NCBI RefSeq assembly: GCF_009905545.1
Contig: NZ_JAAALB010000014.1
Coordinates: 62,001 to 126,000 of the forward strand
DNA length: 64,000 nucleotides
Reading direction: 5' to 3'
From: Cellulophaga sp. BC115SP
GTDB lineage: Bacteria > Bacteroidota > Bacteroidia > Cytophagales > Spirosomataceae
Made by a program: the position numbers and the translations under genes. Position 1 is the first letter of the stretch, and the number at the start of each line of letters is the position of its first letter. The notes beneath the pieces were generated by a model that ran no database searches, had not been told where the DNA came from, and saw only the letters and a list, made by a program, of their open reading frames with translations. Below are positions 7,289 through 17,378 of the stretch, piece after piece.

Positions 7289-9958
7289 TTATTCAAGCAT
7301 CTTTTTAAACTCATTCAGTTTCAGCAAAGCCTCTATTGGTGAAAGCGTATTGACATCCAATTTCTTCAGAGCTTCCTGTATTTTCTCAAGTTTTGGATTA
7401 CTTGCTTCAAAAATATTCATTTGGTAATTCTGTTTTGGCATCTCTTTGATGGTAGTGCGATGTTGTTCTTTGGAACGATTGCGTTCTAGTTCCGCCAAAA
7501 TTTCGTTGGCGCGATGCACTACACTCACAGGCATCCCTGCCAATTGCGCCACATGAATACCAAAACTGTGCTCTGAACCACCTTCCATCAACTTACGCAT
7601 AAAGATGATTTTGTTACCTACTTCTTTTACCGAAACATTGAAGTTTTTGATACGTTTAAAGTCAGTAGTCAACTCATTTAGCTCATGATAGTGCGTAGCA
7701 AATAGCGTTTTGGGTCTGAAATGCGAGTGATTATGCAAATATTCGGCAATAGCCCAAGCAATAGATACCCCATCATAAGTACTTGTACCACGACCAATTT
7801 CATCCATCAAGACTAAGCTTCTGTCTGAAAGATTATTCAAAATACTTGCCGTTTCGGTCATTTCGACCATAAAGGTAGACTCACCTTTACTCAAGTTATC
7901 GCTGGCTCCTACACGGGTAAATACCTTATCGACAATCCCAATTTCGGCAGCTTGAGCAGGGACAAAACAACCAATTTGTGCCATTAATACAATCAAGGCT
8001 GTTTGGCGCAACAAGGCAGATTTACCCGCCATGTTGGGTCCTGTAATGATAATAATCTGCTGTTCGGCATCGTCCAAATGCAAATCGTTTGGCACGTATG
8101 CTTCGCCCAATGGCAATTGCTGTTCAATTACAGGATGGCGTCCTTCTTTGATTTCGAGGATTTTAGTATCGGTGACATTGGGTTGGGTATAATTATTTTT
8201 CTCTGCCACTTTTGCAAAGTTGGTCAGCACATCCAATACGGCTATCATTCTTGCATTCTGTTGAATTTGCAAGACATATTCATTGGCTACGTTTACCAAA
8301 TCATTGAAAATACGCTGTTCAATGACAAAAATTTTATCTTCAGCTCCTATAATTGTTTCTTCGTATTCCTTTAGTTCTGGCGTAATATATCGCTCAGCGT
8401 TTACCAAAGTTTGTTTACGAATCCAATCAACAGGCACTTTATCTTTATGCGAATTGGTTACTTCCAAATAATATCCGAACACCTTATTAAAGGAAATCTT
8501 CAGTGAAGTAATACCGGTACGCTCAATTTCGCGGTTTTGTAATTTTATCAAAAAGTCTTTTCCTGAATACGCAACCTTCAATAAAGCATCCAAATCTTCA
8601 TCGACGCCCTCACGAATCATATTACCTTGATTGGTGACTATAGGTACTTCGTCACGGAGTTCTTTCTGGATTTTTTCTAGTAAAAAATGACAAGGATTCA
8701 ACTGGTCAGCATAGCGTTTGAGAACGTCAGCTCCCAAATCATTACCAAAATCCAAAAGCGCCTCTTGGATATGCCCCTTGATTGGTTCGATATGTGACAA
8801 GGCTTTTTTCAATTGCAACATCTCACGAGGATTGATACGACGTACCGCCACCTTCGAAATCAAGCGTTCTAAATCACCTATTTGCTTAAGATGTTGTTGT
8901 AGGGTTTCTCTAAGTTCAAGATGTTTTTTGAAAAATGCGACCGTATTTAATCTTTCCTGAATCAAAGACTTTTCTTTAAGTGGCAACACCAACCACTTGC
9001 GCAACAAACGTGCACCCATTGGCGTATGGGTGTGGTCAATGATGTTAATCAAAGGTACTCCGCCTTCTTGTTGAGGATGAACAAGCTCAAGGTTGCGAAT
9101 GGTAAATTTATCTAGCCATACATACTTATCTTCCTCCAAACGGTTGATACGAACGATATGTCCCACTTCTCTGTGCTCAGTCTCAGCAAGATAATGTAAA
9201 ATTACCCCAGCGGCAATGATGCCTTCATTGAGCGTCTCTACCCCAAATCCTTTTAACGAATTGGTTTTGAAATGGTTAATCAACAAAGGATAGGCAAAAT
9301 CATAGGTAAACACCCATTCTTCCAAAGCGAAAGTATTGAACTTGTCGCCAAAAAGTTGGATAAACTCTTGTCGATATTTTTTACAATACAATACCTCGGA
9401 AGGCATAAAACTCTGTAGAAGTTTTTCAATATAAGCAGCACTTCCTTGCGAGCATAAAAACTCCCCCGTAGACACGTCCAAGAACGAAATACCGATAACA
9501 TCTTTTGAAAAACCTGCATAAGAAATCGAAGCCAAATAGTTATTTTGCTTCACATCAAGCACGTTATCGTTGAAGGATACCCCAGGCGTAACTAGCTCAG
9601 TAACCCCACGTTTTACAATACCCTTGGCAGTAGCAGGGTCTTCTAATTGGTCGCAAATAGCCACACGCTGACCTGCACGCACTAATTTAGGCAAATATGT
9701 ATCCAAAGAGTGGTGTGGAAATCCTGCCAATTGGTCATCGGCTGTACCGTTGTTACGACGAGTCAAAACAATACCTAAAATTTTGGAAGCAGTAACGGCA
9801 TCTTCTCCAAAAGTTTCATAAAAATCCCCTACCCTAAACAGCAACAAAGCGCCAGGATATTTGATTTTGATTTGATTATACTGTTTTGCGAGAGGTGTTT
9901 CGTTTGCCTTTTTAGCGGGTTTATTATCAGTATCTGTATTCTTTGAAGGTCTTGCCAT
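7289..9958 (-). CDS. mutS: DNA mismatch repair protein MutS
   Basis: An 889-aa MutS that recognises base mismatches and small loops and, with ATP, recruits MutL. The mismatch-reading F-x-E motif is F46-Y47-E48 in VGDFYETFGEDA. The connector, lever and clamp regions follow, including the MGARLLRKW segment. The C-terminal ABC-type ATPase shows Walker A GPNMAGKSALLRQ, signature SKGESTFMVEM, Walker B LVLMDEIGRGTSTYDG and the ATHYHEL histidine loop. The family-typical C-terminal tail LSPIEALLKLNEFK is present. An N-terminal basic Ser/Lys-rich extension of ~20 residues precedes TPLAKQY. Size and motifs indicate a complete, functional enzyme, apparently monocistronic. Confidence 0.97.
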   Translation of the reverse strand: MARPSKNTDTDNKPAKKANETPLAKQYNQIKIKYPGALLLFRVGDFYETFGEDAVTASKILGIVLTRRNNGTADDQLAGFPHHSLDTYLPKLVRAGQRVAICDQLEDPATAKGIVKRGVTELVTPGVSFNDNVLDVKQNNYLASISYAGFSKDVIGISFLDVSTGEFLCSQGSAAYIEKLLQSFMPSEVLYCKKYRQEFIQLFGDKFNTFALEEWVFTYDFAYPLLINHFKTNSLKGFGVETLNEGIIAAGVILHYLAETEHREVGHIVRINRLEEDKYVWLDKFTIRNLELVHPQQEGGVPLINIIDHTHTPMGARLLRKWLVLPLKEKSLIQERLNTVAFFKKHLELRETLQQHLKQIGDLERLISKVAVRRINPREMLQLKKALSHIEPIKGHIQEALLDFGNDLGADVLKRYADQLNPCHFLLEKIQKELRDEVPIVTNQGNMIREGVDEDLDALLKVAYSGKDFLIKLQNREIERTGITSLKISFNKVFGYYLEVTNSHKDKVPVDWIRKQTLVNAERYITPELKEYEETIIGAEDKIFVIEQRIFNDLVNVANEYVLQIQQNARMIAVLDVLTNFAKVAEKNNYTQPNVTDTKILEIKEGRHPVIEQQLPLGEAYVPNDLHLDDAEQQIIIITGPNMAGKSALLRQTALIVLMAQIGCFVPAQAAEIGIVDKVFTRVGASDNLSKGESTFMVEMTETASILNNLSDRSLVLMDEIGRGTSTYDGVSIAWAIAEYLHNHSHFRPKTLFATHYHELNELTTDFKRIKNFNVSVKEVGNKIIFMRKLMEGGSEHSFGIHVAQLAGMPVSVVHRANEILAELERNRSKEQHRTTIKEMPKQNYQMNIFEASNPKLEKIQEALKKLDVNTLSPIEALLKLNEFKKMLE

Positions 9959-10562
9959 TATGGTATTGATGTAATTGCTAGATTTTGGGGTCGATATAAT
10001 TAGTTGATAGTATTGTTGATAATATTTTGGATATCTACTATTTGATTATGGACTTAGAAGAATTGTTAATTTCCCAAATTCGTATCTACAGATATAACAC
10101 TTAAATTTTATACAATACTAATCAAGAATAGAAAGTATGTTGACATTAACATGCTCCGCACTATGCTTTAGGCTATTCATTTTCTGAATGTGCCCACTCG
10201 CTTACAGTCATTTCCTATTCAAGCTTACAAAATTAGAGTTTTTAAAGGAATATTGTTTTGTAAAAAAGAAAAATCACTGCCAGCATTGCCGGCAGCGATT
10301 CCTAAACAGACAAATAGATTATTTAGTCTTTAAGCTAAAAGCTTGTTATATTTTTAGAAGATTAAGGAAAATGTATCCTTAAGTATTAATGCAAAATGAA
10401 ATTGCATTAATACGCTCTAGGCTGTAAGCCGTAGGCATTAGGCAAAAAAGCCTCAATTATTTCGTCAGAAATACTATTTAACTTTTAGCCTATAGCATAA
10501 AGCCAAGAGCTTAAGGCGGATAAAATTATCTTAATTTTGCCCACTAACTTATCTCTCCATTT
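9959..10562. other. Long spacer between the efflux operon and mutS
   Basis: About 600 nt without a convincing gene. It should contain the mutS promoter (minus strand, near 9960-10100). A short inverted sequence around 10277-10300 (CACTGCCAGC / GCCGGCAGCG) is imperfect. The family B hairpin element occupies 10414-10517. A 64-codon open frame at 10188-10382 shows no protein-like features. Confidence 0.5.
10414..10517. repeat. Family B dispersed hairpin element
   Basis: GCTCTAGGCTGTAAGCCGTAGG at the left end pairs imperfectly with the right end CCTATAGCATAAAGCCAAGAGC. The core TAAGCCGTAGGCATTAGGC recurs at 29212, 42841, 47029 and 59453. It lies just downstream of the efflux operon. Confidence 0.5.
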
Positions 10563-13500
10563 CTATTTATTTCTATACACTCTTTCGTAGAATAATGGGA
10601 AAATAAAGAGCGTCAATATAGTTGCGCCAATCATTCCACCAATTACTACAATTGCAAGAGGCTTTTGAGATTCTGAGCCAATACCTGAAGAAGTAGCGGC
10701 TGGTAACATCCCGAAAATACCCATCATAGCGGTCATCATTACTGGACGAACCCTCGATTTGACTCCTTCGGTAATTGAGTCGAGCAAGGTCATTTTCTTA
10801 TGGAGGTTTTCTTTAAATACCTCAATCATAATTACCCCATTTTGAATACATATACCAAACAAGGCAATAAAACCAATACCTGCCGAAATACTGAAATTGG
10901 TATGCGTAACCAACAAGGCTACCGAACCACCAATAATCGCAAACGGTACATTGGAGAATACCAAACCTGCATCTCTCAAGCTACCAAACATTACATAGAG
11001 GATAAAGAAAATCGCAATCATCGAAATAGGAACTACTTGCGCCAATCGTTTAGACGCACGCTGTTGGTTTTCGAAATCACCTTTCCATTTCATGTCGTAT
11101 CCTTTTGGTAGGTTAGGAATGACTTTTTTCACTTCTTGTTGCGCTTCGGCAATGGTACTACCCATATCACGACCACGAACAGAGAATTTCACAGCAATAA
11201 AACGTTTGGTATCTTCACGGAAAATCAAACTTGGACCTGTCAACGTTTTTACCTCTGCGATTTGCTTGATAGGTATTTTAGTACCGCTCATAGATGGCAC
11301 CATCAAATTGCGAATCTCTTGCTCTGACTTACGGAATTCTGATTGGAAACGCACACGAATATCAAATTTGCGTTCACCTTCGTACAACTGACTGGCAGTC
11401 TGTCCACCAATCGCCATGGCTACTACGGCATCAGCATCGGCTGTTTGTACACCATAAAAATTCATTTTTTGTTGGTCTAGCTCAATATGCAATTCTGGCT
11501 GTCCAAGGTTACGGATAATACCTAAATCCTCGATACCTTTTACACGACGTAATACCTTTTCTACTTTCTCTGCTTCACCTTCCAAAAACTCAAAGTCATT
11601 TCCATAGATTTTTACGGCAATTGAACCTTTTACCCCTGATACTGCTTCTTCTACGTTATCCATAATAGGTTGAGAGAAACCAAATACAACTCCTTGGAAA
11701 ATGCTCAATTTGTTTTCCATTTTTTCAATCAGTTGCGCTTTGGTAAGCTTACTAGCCCATTCTTTTTGCGGATAAATATCTACGTGAAATTCGACATTAT
11801 AAAAACCCGTTGGGTCAGTACCATCGTTCGGGCGACCTGCCTGCGAAAGTACCTGACGAACTTCAGGGAAGCCTTCAAATACCTTACGAATATCGTTAGC
11901 ATAACGCACAGACTCGTCCAAACTAATACTACGTGGCATTGTGGCACGCACGTAAATAGAGCCTTCGTTGAGTTGAGGCAAGAACTCTGTTCCGTGAATA
12001 GTTAAGGTCCAAAAGCCCACAACCGTAATAATACCAGTTGTAATGAAAGTAAATCTTTTATGCGTAAAACAGTAGTTGAAAAGCTTCATCGAATACTTCA
12101 TTACAGCATCGACCAAGAAATTACTTTTCTCTCTTACGTTTTTATTCATTAAGATACTTACCATCACAGGCACCAAAGTCAATGTAAAAATCAAGGCACC
12201 TAGCAAGGCCGAACCCAATGTCCAAGCCAATGGTGTAAACATTTTACCTTCTACTTTTTGGAAGGCAAAAATGGGTAGCAAAGCAATCAAAATAATGATT
12301 TTTGAGGTAAAAATCGCTTTACCCATGCTCGTACCTGTACGCTTGATAATCGACATTTTAGCCAATTTATTAAAGCGCTCCATTCCCACATGCTCCGCTT
12401 GATGAGCCAAAACCACAATCAAACCTTCGACTACCACCACTGTACCATCAATAATAATCCCGAAGTCTACCGCTCCTAATGAAAGTAGGTTTACATTCAT
12501 ACCAAGAAGTTTCAGACAACAGAACGCAAACAGCAAAGCCAACGGAATAATCATCGATACAATCAAGGATGCACGCCAGTCAGCCAAGAAAATCAATACG
12601 ATTAATGTTACCAAAACAATCCCTTCTATAAGGTTGTGGGTTACTGTTTCGATACAAAAATCTAGGAGCGTTTGACGATTATAAAACGTTTTGATTTTTA
12701 CCCCATTAGGAAGAATTTTTGAGTTTAATTCCTCTACTTTCAAATTCAAGCTTTGAATTACCTCTGAAGGGTTTTCTCCTTTACGCATTACCACAATACC
12801 TTCTACAGCATCGTTGTCTTCGCCACGACCCACTTGTCCCAAACGTGGCAAAGCCGACTCCGTTACTGTTGCAACCGTTTTTACATAAACAGGTACTCCA
12901 TTGATATTATCGACCAAGATATTTTGAATGTCTTGGATATTCTTCAACAAACCTATCCCACGAACCACATAAGCTTGGTTGTTTTTGGTAATTACATCTC
13001 CTCCAACGTTGATGTTACTTTTCTCAACAGCCGTAAATACGTCCAATGGTGTAATTTTATAGTCCTGAAGTAAATTAGGATTTACACTAATCTCATACGT
13101 TTTTACTTCACCACCAAAACTTACAATATCAGCCACGCCTGGTACTGAGCGTAAATTACGGTCAATCACCCAGTCTTGAATTTCCTTAAAACGACGAGAA
13201 GTCATTCCTTTACCTTCAAGGGTATAACGGAAGATTTCGCCCGTTGGTCCATAAGGCGGTTGTACTTCAGGTTCTACGCCATCAGGAAGTTCAACGCCCA
13301 TCAAGGCATTATTGACTTGAATACGAGCAAAGTTATTGTCAACACCGTCGTCGAACATAACCACTACTACAGATAAACCGAATAGCGTTGTAGAACGAAC
13401 AGTAGTTTTCTTTTGCACCCCGTTCATCGAGATTTCGAGCGGAGCGGTTACAAATTTTTCAATTTCTTCAGCACTACGCCCAGACCATTGAGTAATGATA

Positions 13501-13640
13501 GTCACCTGAGTATTGGTAACATCGGGAAAGGCGTCAATTGGGGTATTGATAAAACTCGAAATACCTCCAATCACTACTACAGCAGTAAAAAAGAATACTG
13601 CAAATTTATATTTGAGCGATAACGCTAATAGCTTTTTCAT
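10563..13640 (-). CDS. Heavy-metal efflux RND pump, CzcA/CusA family
   Basis: A 1025-aa inner-membrane proton/metal antiporter of the HME-RND class that exports divalent or monovalent heavy-metal ions. It starts with TM1 (about residues 11-33), then PIDAFPDVTNTQVTI, two large periplasmic loops, and two blocks of membrane helices (about 335-500 and 865-1020). TM4 carries the proton-relay motif VDFGIIIDGTVVVVE with the two Asp and the Glu typical of CzcA/CusA. The Czc type (Zn/Co/Cd) and Cus type (Cu/Ag) cannot be separated safely by eye. It is the last gene of a TolC, adaptor, pump operon on the minus strand. Spacing from the adaptor gene is 97 nt. Confidence 0.93.
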   Translation of the reverse strand: MKKLLALSLKYKFAVFFFTAVVVIGGISSFINTPIDAFPDVTNTQVTIITQWSGRSAEEIEKFVTAPLEISMNGVQKKTTVRSTTLFGLSVVVVMFDDGVDNNFARIQVNNALMGVELPDGVEPEVQPPYGPTGEIFRYTLEGKGMTSRRFKEIQDWVIDRNLRSVPGVADIVSFGGEVKTYEISVNPNLLQDYKITPLDVFTAVEKSNINVGGDVITKNNQAYVVRGIGLLKNIQDIQNILVDNINGVPVYVKTVATVTESALPRLGQVGRGEDNDAVEGIVVMRKGENPSEVIQSLNLKVEELNSKILPNGVKIKTFYNRQTLLDFCIETVTHNLIEGIVLVTLIVLIFLADWRASLIVSMIIPLALLFAFCCLKLLGMNVNLLSLGAVDFGIIIDGTVVVVEGLIVVLAHQAEHVGMERFNKLAKMSIIKRTGTSMGKAIFTSKIIILIALLPIFAFQKVEGKMFTPLAWTLGSALLGALIFTLTLVPVMVSILMNKNVREKSNFLVDAVMKYSMKLFNYCFTHKRFTFITTGIITVVGFWTLTIHGTEFLPQLNEGSIYVRATMPRSISLDESVRYANDIRKVFEGFPEVRQVLSQAGRPNDGTDPTGFYNVEFHVDIYPQKEWASKLTKAQLIEKMENKLSIFQGVVFGFSQPIMDNVEEAVSGVKGSIAVKIYGNDFEFLEGEAEKVEKVLRRVKGIEDLGIIRNLGQPELHIELDQQKMNFYGVQTADADAVVAMAIGGQTASQLYEGERKFDIRVRFQSEFRKSEQEIRNLMVPSMSGTKIPIKQIAEVKTLTGPSLIFREDTKRFIAVKFSVRGRDMGSTIAEAQQEVKKVIPNLPKGYDMKWKGDFENQQRASKRLAQVVPISMIAIFFILYVMFGSLRDAGLVFSNVPFAIIGGSVALLVTHTNFSISAGIGFIALFGICIQNGVIMIEVFKENLHKKMTLLDSITEGVKSRVRPVMMTAMMGIFGMLPAATSSGIGSESQKPLAIVVIGGMIGATILTLFIFPLFYERVYRNK

Positions 13641-13737
13641 CCGAATGAGTGATTTATAAGAATACTGTTTTGAACAATTTTTTGCATAAGCTGAATAGTC
13701 TTTTCAAGTTGAAAACACTATTACTTCACTTTGCGAA

Positions 13738-14838
13738 TTAGTTTACCAATGCGTTGTACACCAACAATTGGTTTTTGTTCATTACATTTTCACCCTCTTT
13801 CAAACCTGAAATCACATAAGTTTTATTAGAGTTTTGTTTCGCAATCTGGATTTCTCTTACTTCCAAATGCTTGGCATCCTTATAAACAACCACAAAATTT
13901 TTGTTTTGGTCAAAAATTACCGCCGACGAAGGAATCGCAATACTTCTATCTGACGAGCTATAACTCACATTTACTTGCGCAAACATTTCTGGTTTCATCA
14001 AAAAGCCTGGGTTTGCCATATTGATACGCACTTGTAAAGTACGAGTTTCAGGATCAAGGGCATTACTCATTTTGTTGACAACTCCTTTGATTACTTTGTC
14101 AGGATATGAAATCAACTTTACTTCAACCTGCGAGCCTACATGCACTTTAGCAATATCTGCTTCATACACGTTTGCTACCACTTGAATTTGAGATAAGTCA
14201 GCAATAGTAAAAAATGCTCCTGTTTCGCCTTCGTGGAAAGACATTTTATCAGAAATGGCATTGTTTTTTTCAATTACATAACCTGAAATTGGCGCTTTCA
14301 AGGTATAAAACGCATTTTTTACACTGTAAATACTCGAAACTTCTTTGGCGCGTTTCAATGACCCTTGAGCTTTCAATACATCGTTTTGGGCAAAAGTCAC
14401 GTCTTTTTCTGATGCCAAACCTGCTTTGTACATATCTTTTTGTACTTGTAGGTTTTTCTGAGCCGAAAGCAAATCTGAAGTAGCACTAACCGTTTGATTT
14501 TCAACGTCTGCCACCTCTGATGAGTGAACTACAGCAAGTGTTTGTCCTTTGTTGACAAAATCACCCAAATTAGCATGGATTTTTTCGATAACACCATCTA
14601 CCAAAGGTGACACTTTTACTTGTTTATCTTCGTAAGGCATTACTTTGCCTGTCAACTGCAATTGTGTTTGAATAGGCTCCAAGGTTGCTGGCGCCAAGCT
14701 CAATTCTTGCTTTAGGCGTTGTGAAAGTTCAAAAGGCTGATCCTCTGCTTTTGATTCATTATCTGCCTGAGAAGAGCTACAAGCAGTAGCCAAAGTTGAG
14801 ATTGCAAGAATTGAAAGATACTTTATATGCTTTTTCAT
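13738..14838 (-). CDS. RND efflux periplasmic adaptor (CzcB/CusB-like)
   Basis: A 366-aa membrane-fusion protein linking the RND pump to the outer-membrane channel. The N-terminus is a lipoprotein signal with Cys at ~20 (MKKHIKYLSILAISTLATAC). Next comes the biotinyl-lipoyl half PLVDGVIEKIHANLGDFVNKGQTL (about 82-105), an alpha-helical hairpin (about 110-165), the second lipoyl half FYTLKAPISGYVIEKN, then beta-barrel and membrane-proximal domains. No Met-rich or His-rich metal-binding N-terminal stretch is seen. The start is 19 nt after the TolC gene, so the two are co-transcribed. Confidence 0.92.
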   Translation of the reverse strand: MKKHIKYLSILAISTLATACSSSQADNESKAEDQPFELSQRLKQELSLAPATLEPIQTQLQLTGKVMPYEDKQVKVSPLVDGVIEKIHANLGDFVNKGQTLAVVHSSEVADVENQTVSATSDLLSAQKNLQVQKDMYKAGLASEKDVTFAQNDVLKAQGSLKRAKEVSSIYSVKNAFYTLKAPISGYVIEKNNAISDKMSFHEGETGAFFTIADLSQIQVVANVYEADIAKVHVGSQVEVKLISYPDKVIKGVVNKMSNALDPETRTLQVRINMANPGFLMKPEMFAQVNVSYSSSDRSIAIPSSAVIFDQNKNFVVVYKDAKHLEVREIQIAKQNSNKTYVISGLKEGENVMNKNQLLVYNALVN

Positions 14839-14857
14839 TGTGATGTCTGTTTAAATC

Positions 14858-16126
14858 TTAAAGAACTTTTTTGCCTACTACAAAATTGAGATTTTCGAAT
14901 GTCTGCATTCTTGTATTTTGAAGTGTATTGATTTGCGTAACGGTAATTTTATACGACTCCAAAAAGTCCATAAACTCCAATAAAGTGATATTACGCTTTT
15001 GGTAGTTTTGCACTACCCCATCAATCAACTTATTAAAGCTTGGCAAATAGTTTTTATCAAGTGTCTTATATAGACGTTCCGCTTCTTGTGCTTTAAGCAA
15101 AGCTTGCAAAACGTCATTGTTAATTTGTACGTCGGTTTGTGCTAAATTTTGTTTGTTTGCTTGAATCGTATTTTCAGCAATCTTGATATTTCCTTGATTT
15201 TTGTTAAACACAGGCAAATCCATCGCAATCGTCAAGCCGTGGTAATTATTGAGATAACTACCTGCACGGTCATAACTATAGCCAATCGTCAAATCAGGTG
15301 TTGCCATTGCTTTTTGCAACGCCAAATCTGCTGAAGCTAATCGTACAGATGCCTCTTGAATCTTACGGTCATAACGATTATCAGTAGCATTGTTGATTAA
15401 CTCACTGAGCTGTAAGCCTGCTGCACTTTTTTGTTCCAAAGCATTATCATCTACAACTGGATGCACCGTTTTGGTGGAAGTATCAGACAAAAGCACTTTA
15501 AGTATGGCTTGATTATCAGTAATTTCCAAAATAATATTGGAACGTTCTGTTTCAAGACTTACCAAAAAAGACTGCAAACGAATCAGTTCTTTTTGTGGCA
15601 CATTACCTCTATTTACTTGATCCGAATAAGCACTCAAAAGTTTATTAAGCGTTTCTATTTCTTGTTCATACGTGGCTAATGTTTTTTGCAAATAATGTAT
15701 TGTATAAAAACTAGCATGTAACTGATAGGTCAAACCTCTTGCTATTTCAAAAAACTGATAATCTGTGATTTCAGCATTGATTTTGGCAACATTGACTTGC
15801 TTATTGCGCTTTCCTGCCAATAGAATCAACTGTTGAATCTGTAAAGTTCTTTCACCAAAAGCACCGATAGGCGCATCATTGGCGATTGTCTTCATGGTAT
15901 TCAACCCTTGTTCGTAGTTGATGTTAGGATTAGGCAAAAGTTTCGCCTGAATGATTGCAGCTTTAGAAGCTTCGATGTTATACTTCTGCGCTAGCAAAGT
16001 GAGGTTGTTTTTGACAAACTGTTGTTCGGCCTCGTCAATGTTTAGGCGCAATGTATCACGGCTTTGAGACAAAGCCACATTGACACTACACATCAAGCCG
16101 AAAATCCATACCAAATAGGATTTCAT
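14858..16126 (-). CDS. TolC-family outer-membrane efflux protein (CzcC-like)
   Basis: A 422-aa outer-membrane channel subunit and the first gene of the metal-efflux operon. Signal peptide MKSYLVWIFGLMCSVNVALSQ. The mature protein shows two repeats of the TolC/OEP fold: LNIDEAEQQFVKNNLTLLAQKYNIEASKAAIIQAKLLPNPNINYEQG in the first half, and the matching DLALQKAMATPDLTIGYSYDRAG in the second, each followed by long amphipathic helices. GLTIAMDLPVFNKNQGNI is the typical strand after the second helix pair. Length is normal for CzcC. A promoter is expected in the 532-nt gap upstream. Confidence 0.93.
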   Translation of the reverse strand: MKSYLVWIFGLMCSVNVALSQSRDTLRLNIDEAEQQFVKNNLTLLAQKYNIEASKAAIIQAKLLPNPNINYEQGLNTMKTIANDAPIGAFGERTLQIQQLILLAGKRNKQVNVAKINAEITDYQFFEIARGLTYQLHASFYTIHYLQKTLATYEQEIETLNKLLSAYSDQVNRGNVPQKELIRLQSFLVSLETERSNIILEITDNQAILKVLLSDTSTKTVHPVVDDNALEQKSAAGLQLSELINNATDNRYDRKIQEASVRLASADLALQKAMATPDLTIGYSYDRAGSYLNNYHGLTIAMDLPVFNKNQGNIKIAENTIQANKQNLAQTDVQINNDVLQALLKAQEAERLYKTLDKNYLPSFNKLIDGVVQNYQKRNITLLEFMDFLESYKITVTQINTLQNTRMQTFENLNFVVGKKVL

Positions 16127-16658
16127 AATTTTGAGTCAAGTGATTAAAATGAAACGGACAAAACCTTGTGTATGCCCCCGCATACACATTAAGCAATAGT
16201 ACAAAACCAACGAAGGAGAAAAATGTGTAGTTGAAAGGATATCCAATACACATGAAATTTTCGCTAATTGGCACTATTTCTTATATGCTTATCGATTCAG
16301 AAACAAAACGAGTTTCTAAAGCGAAAGCTTCATACAATCAGCCCGAATTCTGGAAAGAGTATTGAAGTAACCCGAAGCAATAAATTTGTGTTGAATGTCA
16401 GCAAAATTACGTACGTATAGAATTAATGTAGTTCTAGACCACATTACATACTTGTTTTACAACACCTTAAGCAAAGTTACCCTTCTCTAGCGAGCCTTAA
16501 TTACATAAGCAATCTAGGCTTTTTAGACCAATGCAAAATCAATTTTTCAGTATAATGATTATACGGACTTGTCCTTGCATTGTTGGCACCTCAATGGGCT
16601 AATGTTGATTTTTAATACAGTTTTTAGGGAAATATAACGAGTGAGTAGTGTGCTATTC
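16127..16658. other. Spacer upstream of the metal-efflux operon
   Basis: No gene is supported. A 62-codon minus-strand frame (16086-16274) overlaps the TolC start and has no protein-like features. The region must contain the efflux operon promoter. I do not see a clear MerR/CopY/Zur-type operator palindrome, and no metal-responsive regulator gene is adjacent. Confidence 0.45.
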
Positions 16659-17021
16659 TCAAATTAAATAGACACAATGAAGCATAAATAACTTTTTTGA
16701 AAAGGATAAATGAGGTACAAATGGAACATCCGAACGTTGTAATGTTTGCATAATAGCACGTTCGATACTTGATAAATCTGAAGTAGAAGTCAGTCCGTGA
16801 GAGCGCTCAGAACTTTCATCTTTTTCTTCTTGGTTATCAAGCAATACATTATTCTCAACTTCGAAATGACGACCAAATGTTCTTTTTTTACTAAACTTTG
16901 TAACACTCTTGCTTACCTTAGTATAGCTACCTTTTACTTTTCCGTCATGGGCATAGCCACTCATTGCTATTGTCCATAGCACTAGCGGTAATATCCATTT
17001 GAATAAACGAAAAGCTTTCAT
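16659..17021 (-). CDS. Small exported protein of unknown function
   Basis: About 120 residues. I prefer the ATG at 17021 (MKAFRLFKWILP) over the one three codons upstream, because it gives a compact signal peptide ending SGYAHDG. The mature part is basic (KVKGSYTKVSKSVTKFSKKRTFGRHFE) and then acidic/serine-rich (EEKDESSERSHG), with IERAIMQTLQRSDVPFVPHLSF before the end. I do not recognise a family. It lies upstream of the metal-efflux operon on the same strand but 532 nt away, so a shared function is only possible. In some metal operons a small periplasmic protein precedes the efflux genes. Confidence 0.5.
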   Translation of the reverse strand: MKAFRLFKWILPLVLWTIAMSGYAHDGKVKGSYTKVSKSVTKFSKKRTFGRHFEVENNVLLDNQEEKDESSERSHGLTSTSDLSSIERAIMQTLQRSDVPFVPHLSFSKKLFMLHCVYLI

Positions 17022-17030
17022 GGTACGCAA

Positions 17031-17378
17031 AATTGTCTGTTTTTTACTAGCTTTTAAAGAAGTTTATAGTTGATGGTCGTAAAGATACAGATTAGTTTTG
17101 ATTATATGTTCTTAAAAACTGTTAAATTATTATAGATATTGTTGTACTCTATTGATTTTATTGGAATAAATATTATGGCAATTCTTTCTATGAATAGATA
17201 GACTAATTTTGGCACATTAGTTGTAATTTTAACCTTATTTTTCATTTGACTATCATAAATCAGTTGAATTGTCCGTTGTTTTGATATTCATTCTTAATGA
17301 GAGGTTTCATCTAATCGCAAACATTCGGGAATTACTTACTTCGTTTACAATCAACCCTAATAAATCATACATATTCAC
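17031..17378. other. Divergent intergenic region
   Basis: A 348-nt A+T-rich spacer between the divergent genes at 16659-17021 (minus) and 17379-17885 (plus). Both promoters should lie here. No strong palindrome or small gene is seen. Confidence 0.45.

Noticed and set aside
10188-10382. 64-codon plus-strand frame in the mutS/efflux spacer
   Set aside because: Composition is unlike a protein, no ribosome-binding site, and it overlaps repeat-rich DNA.
16086-16274. 62-codon minus-strand frame overlapping the TolC start
   Set aside because: It overlaps the efflux gene start in another frame and has no signal or family features.
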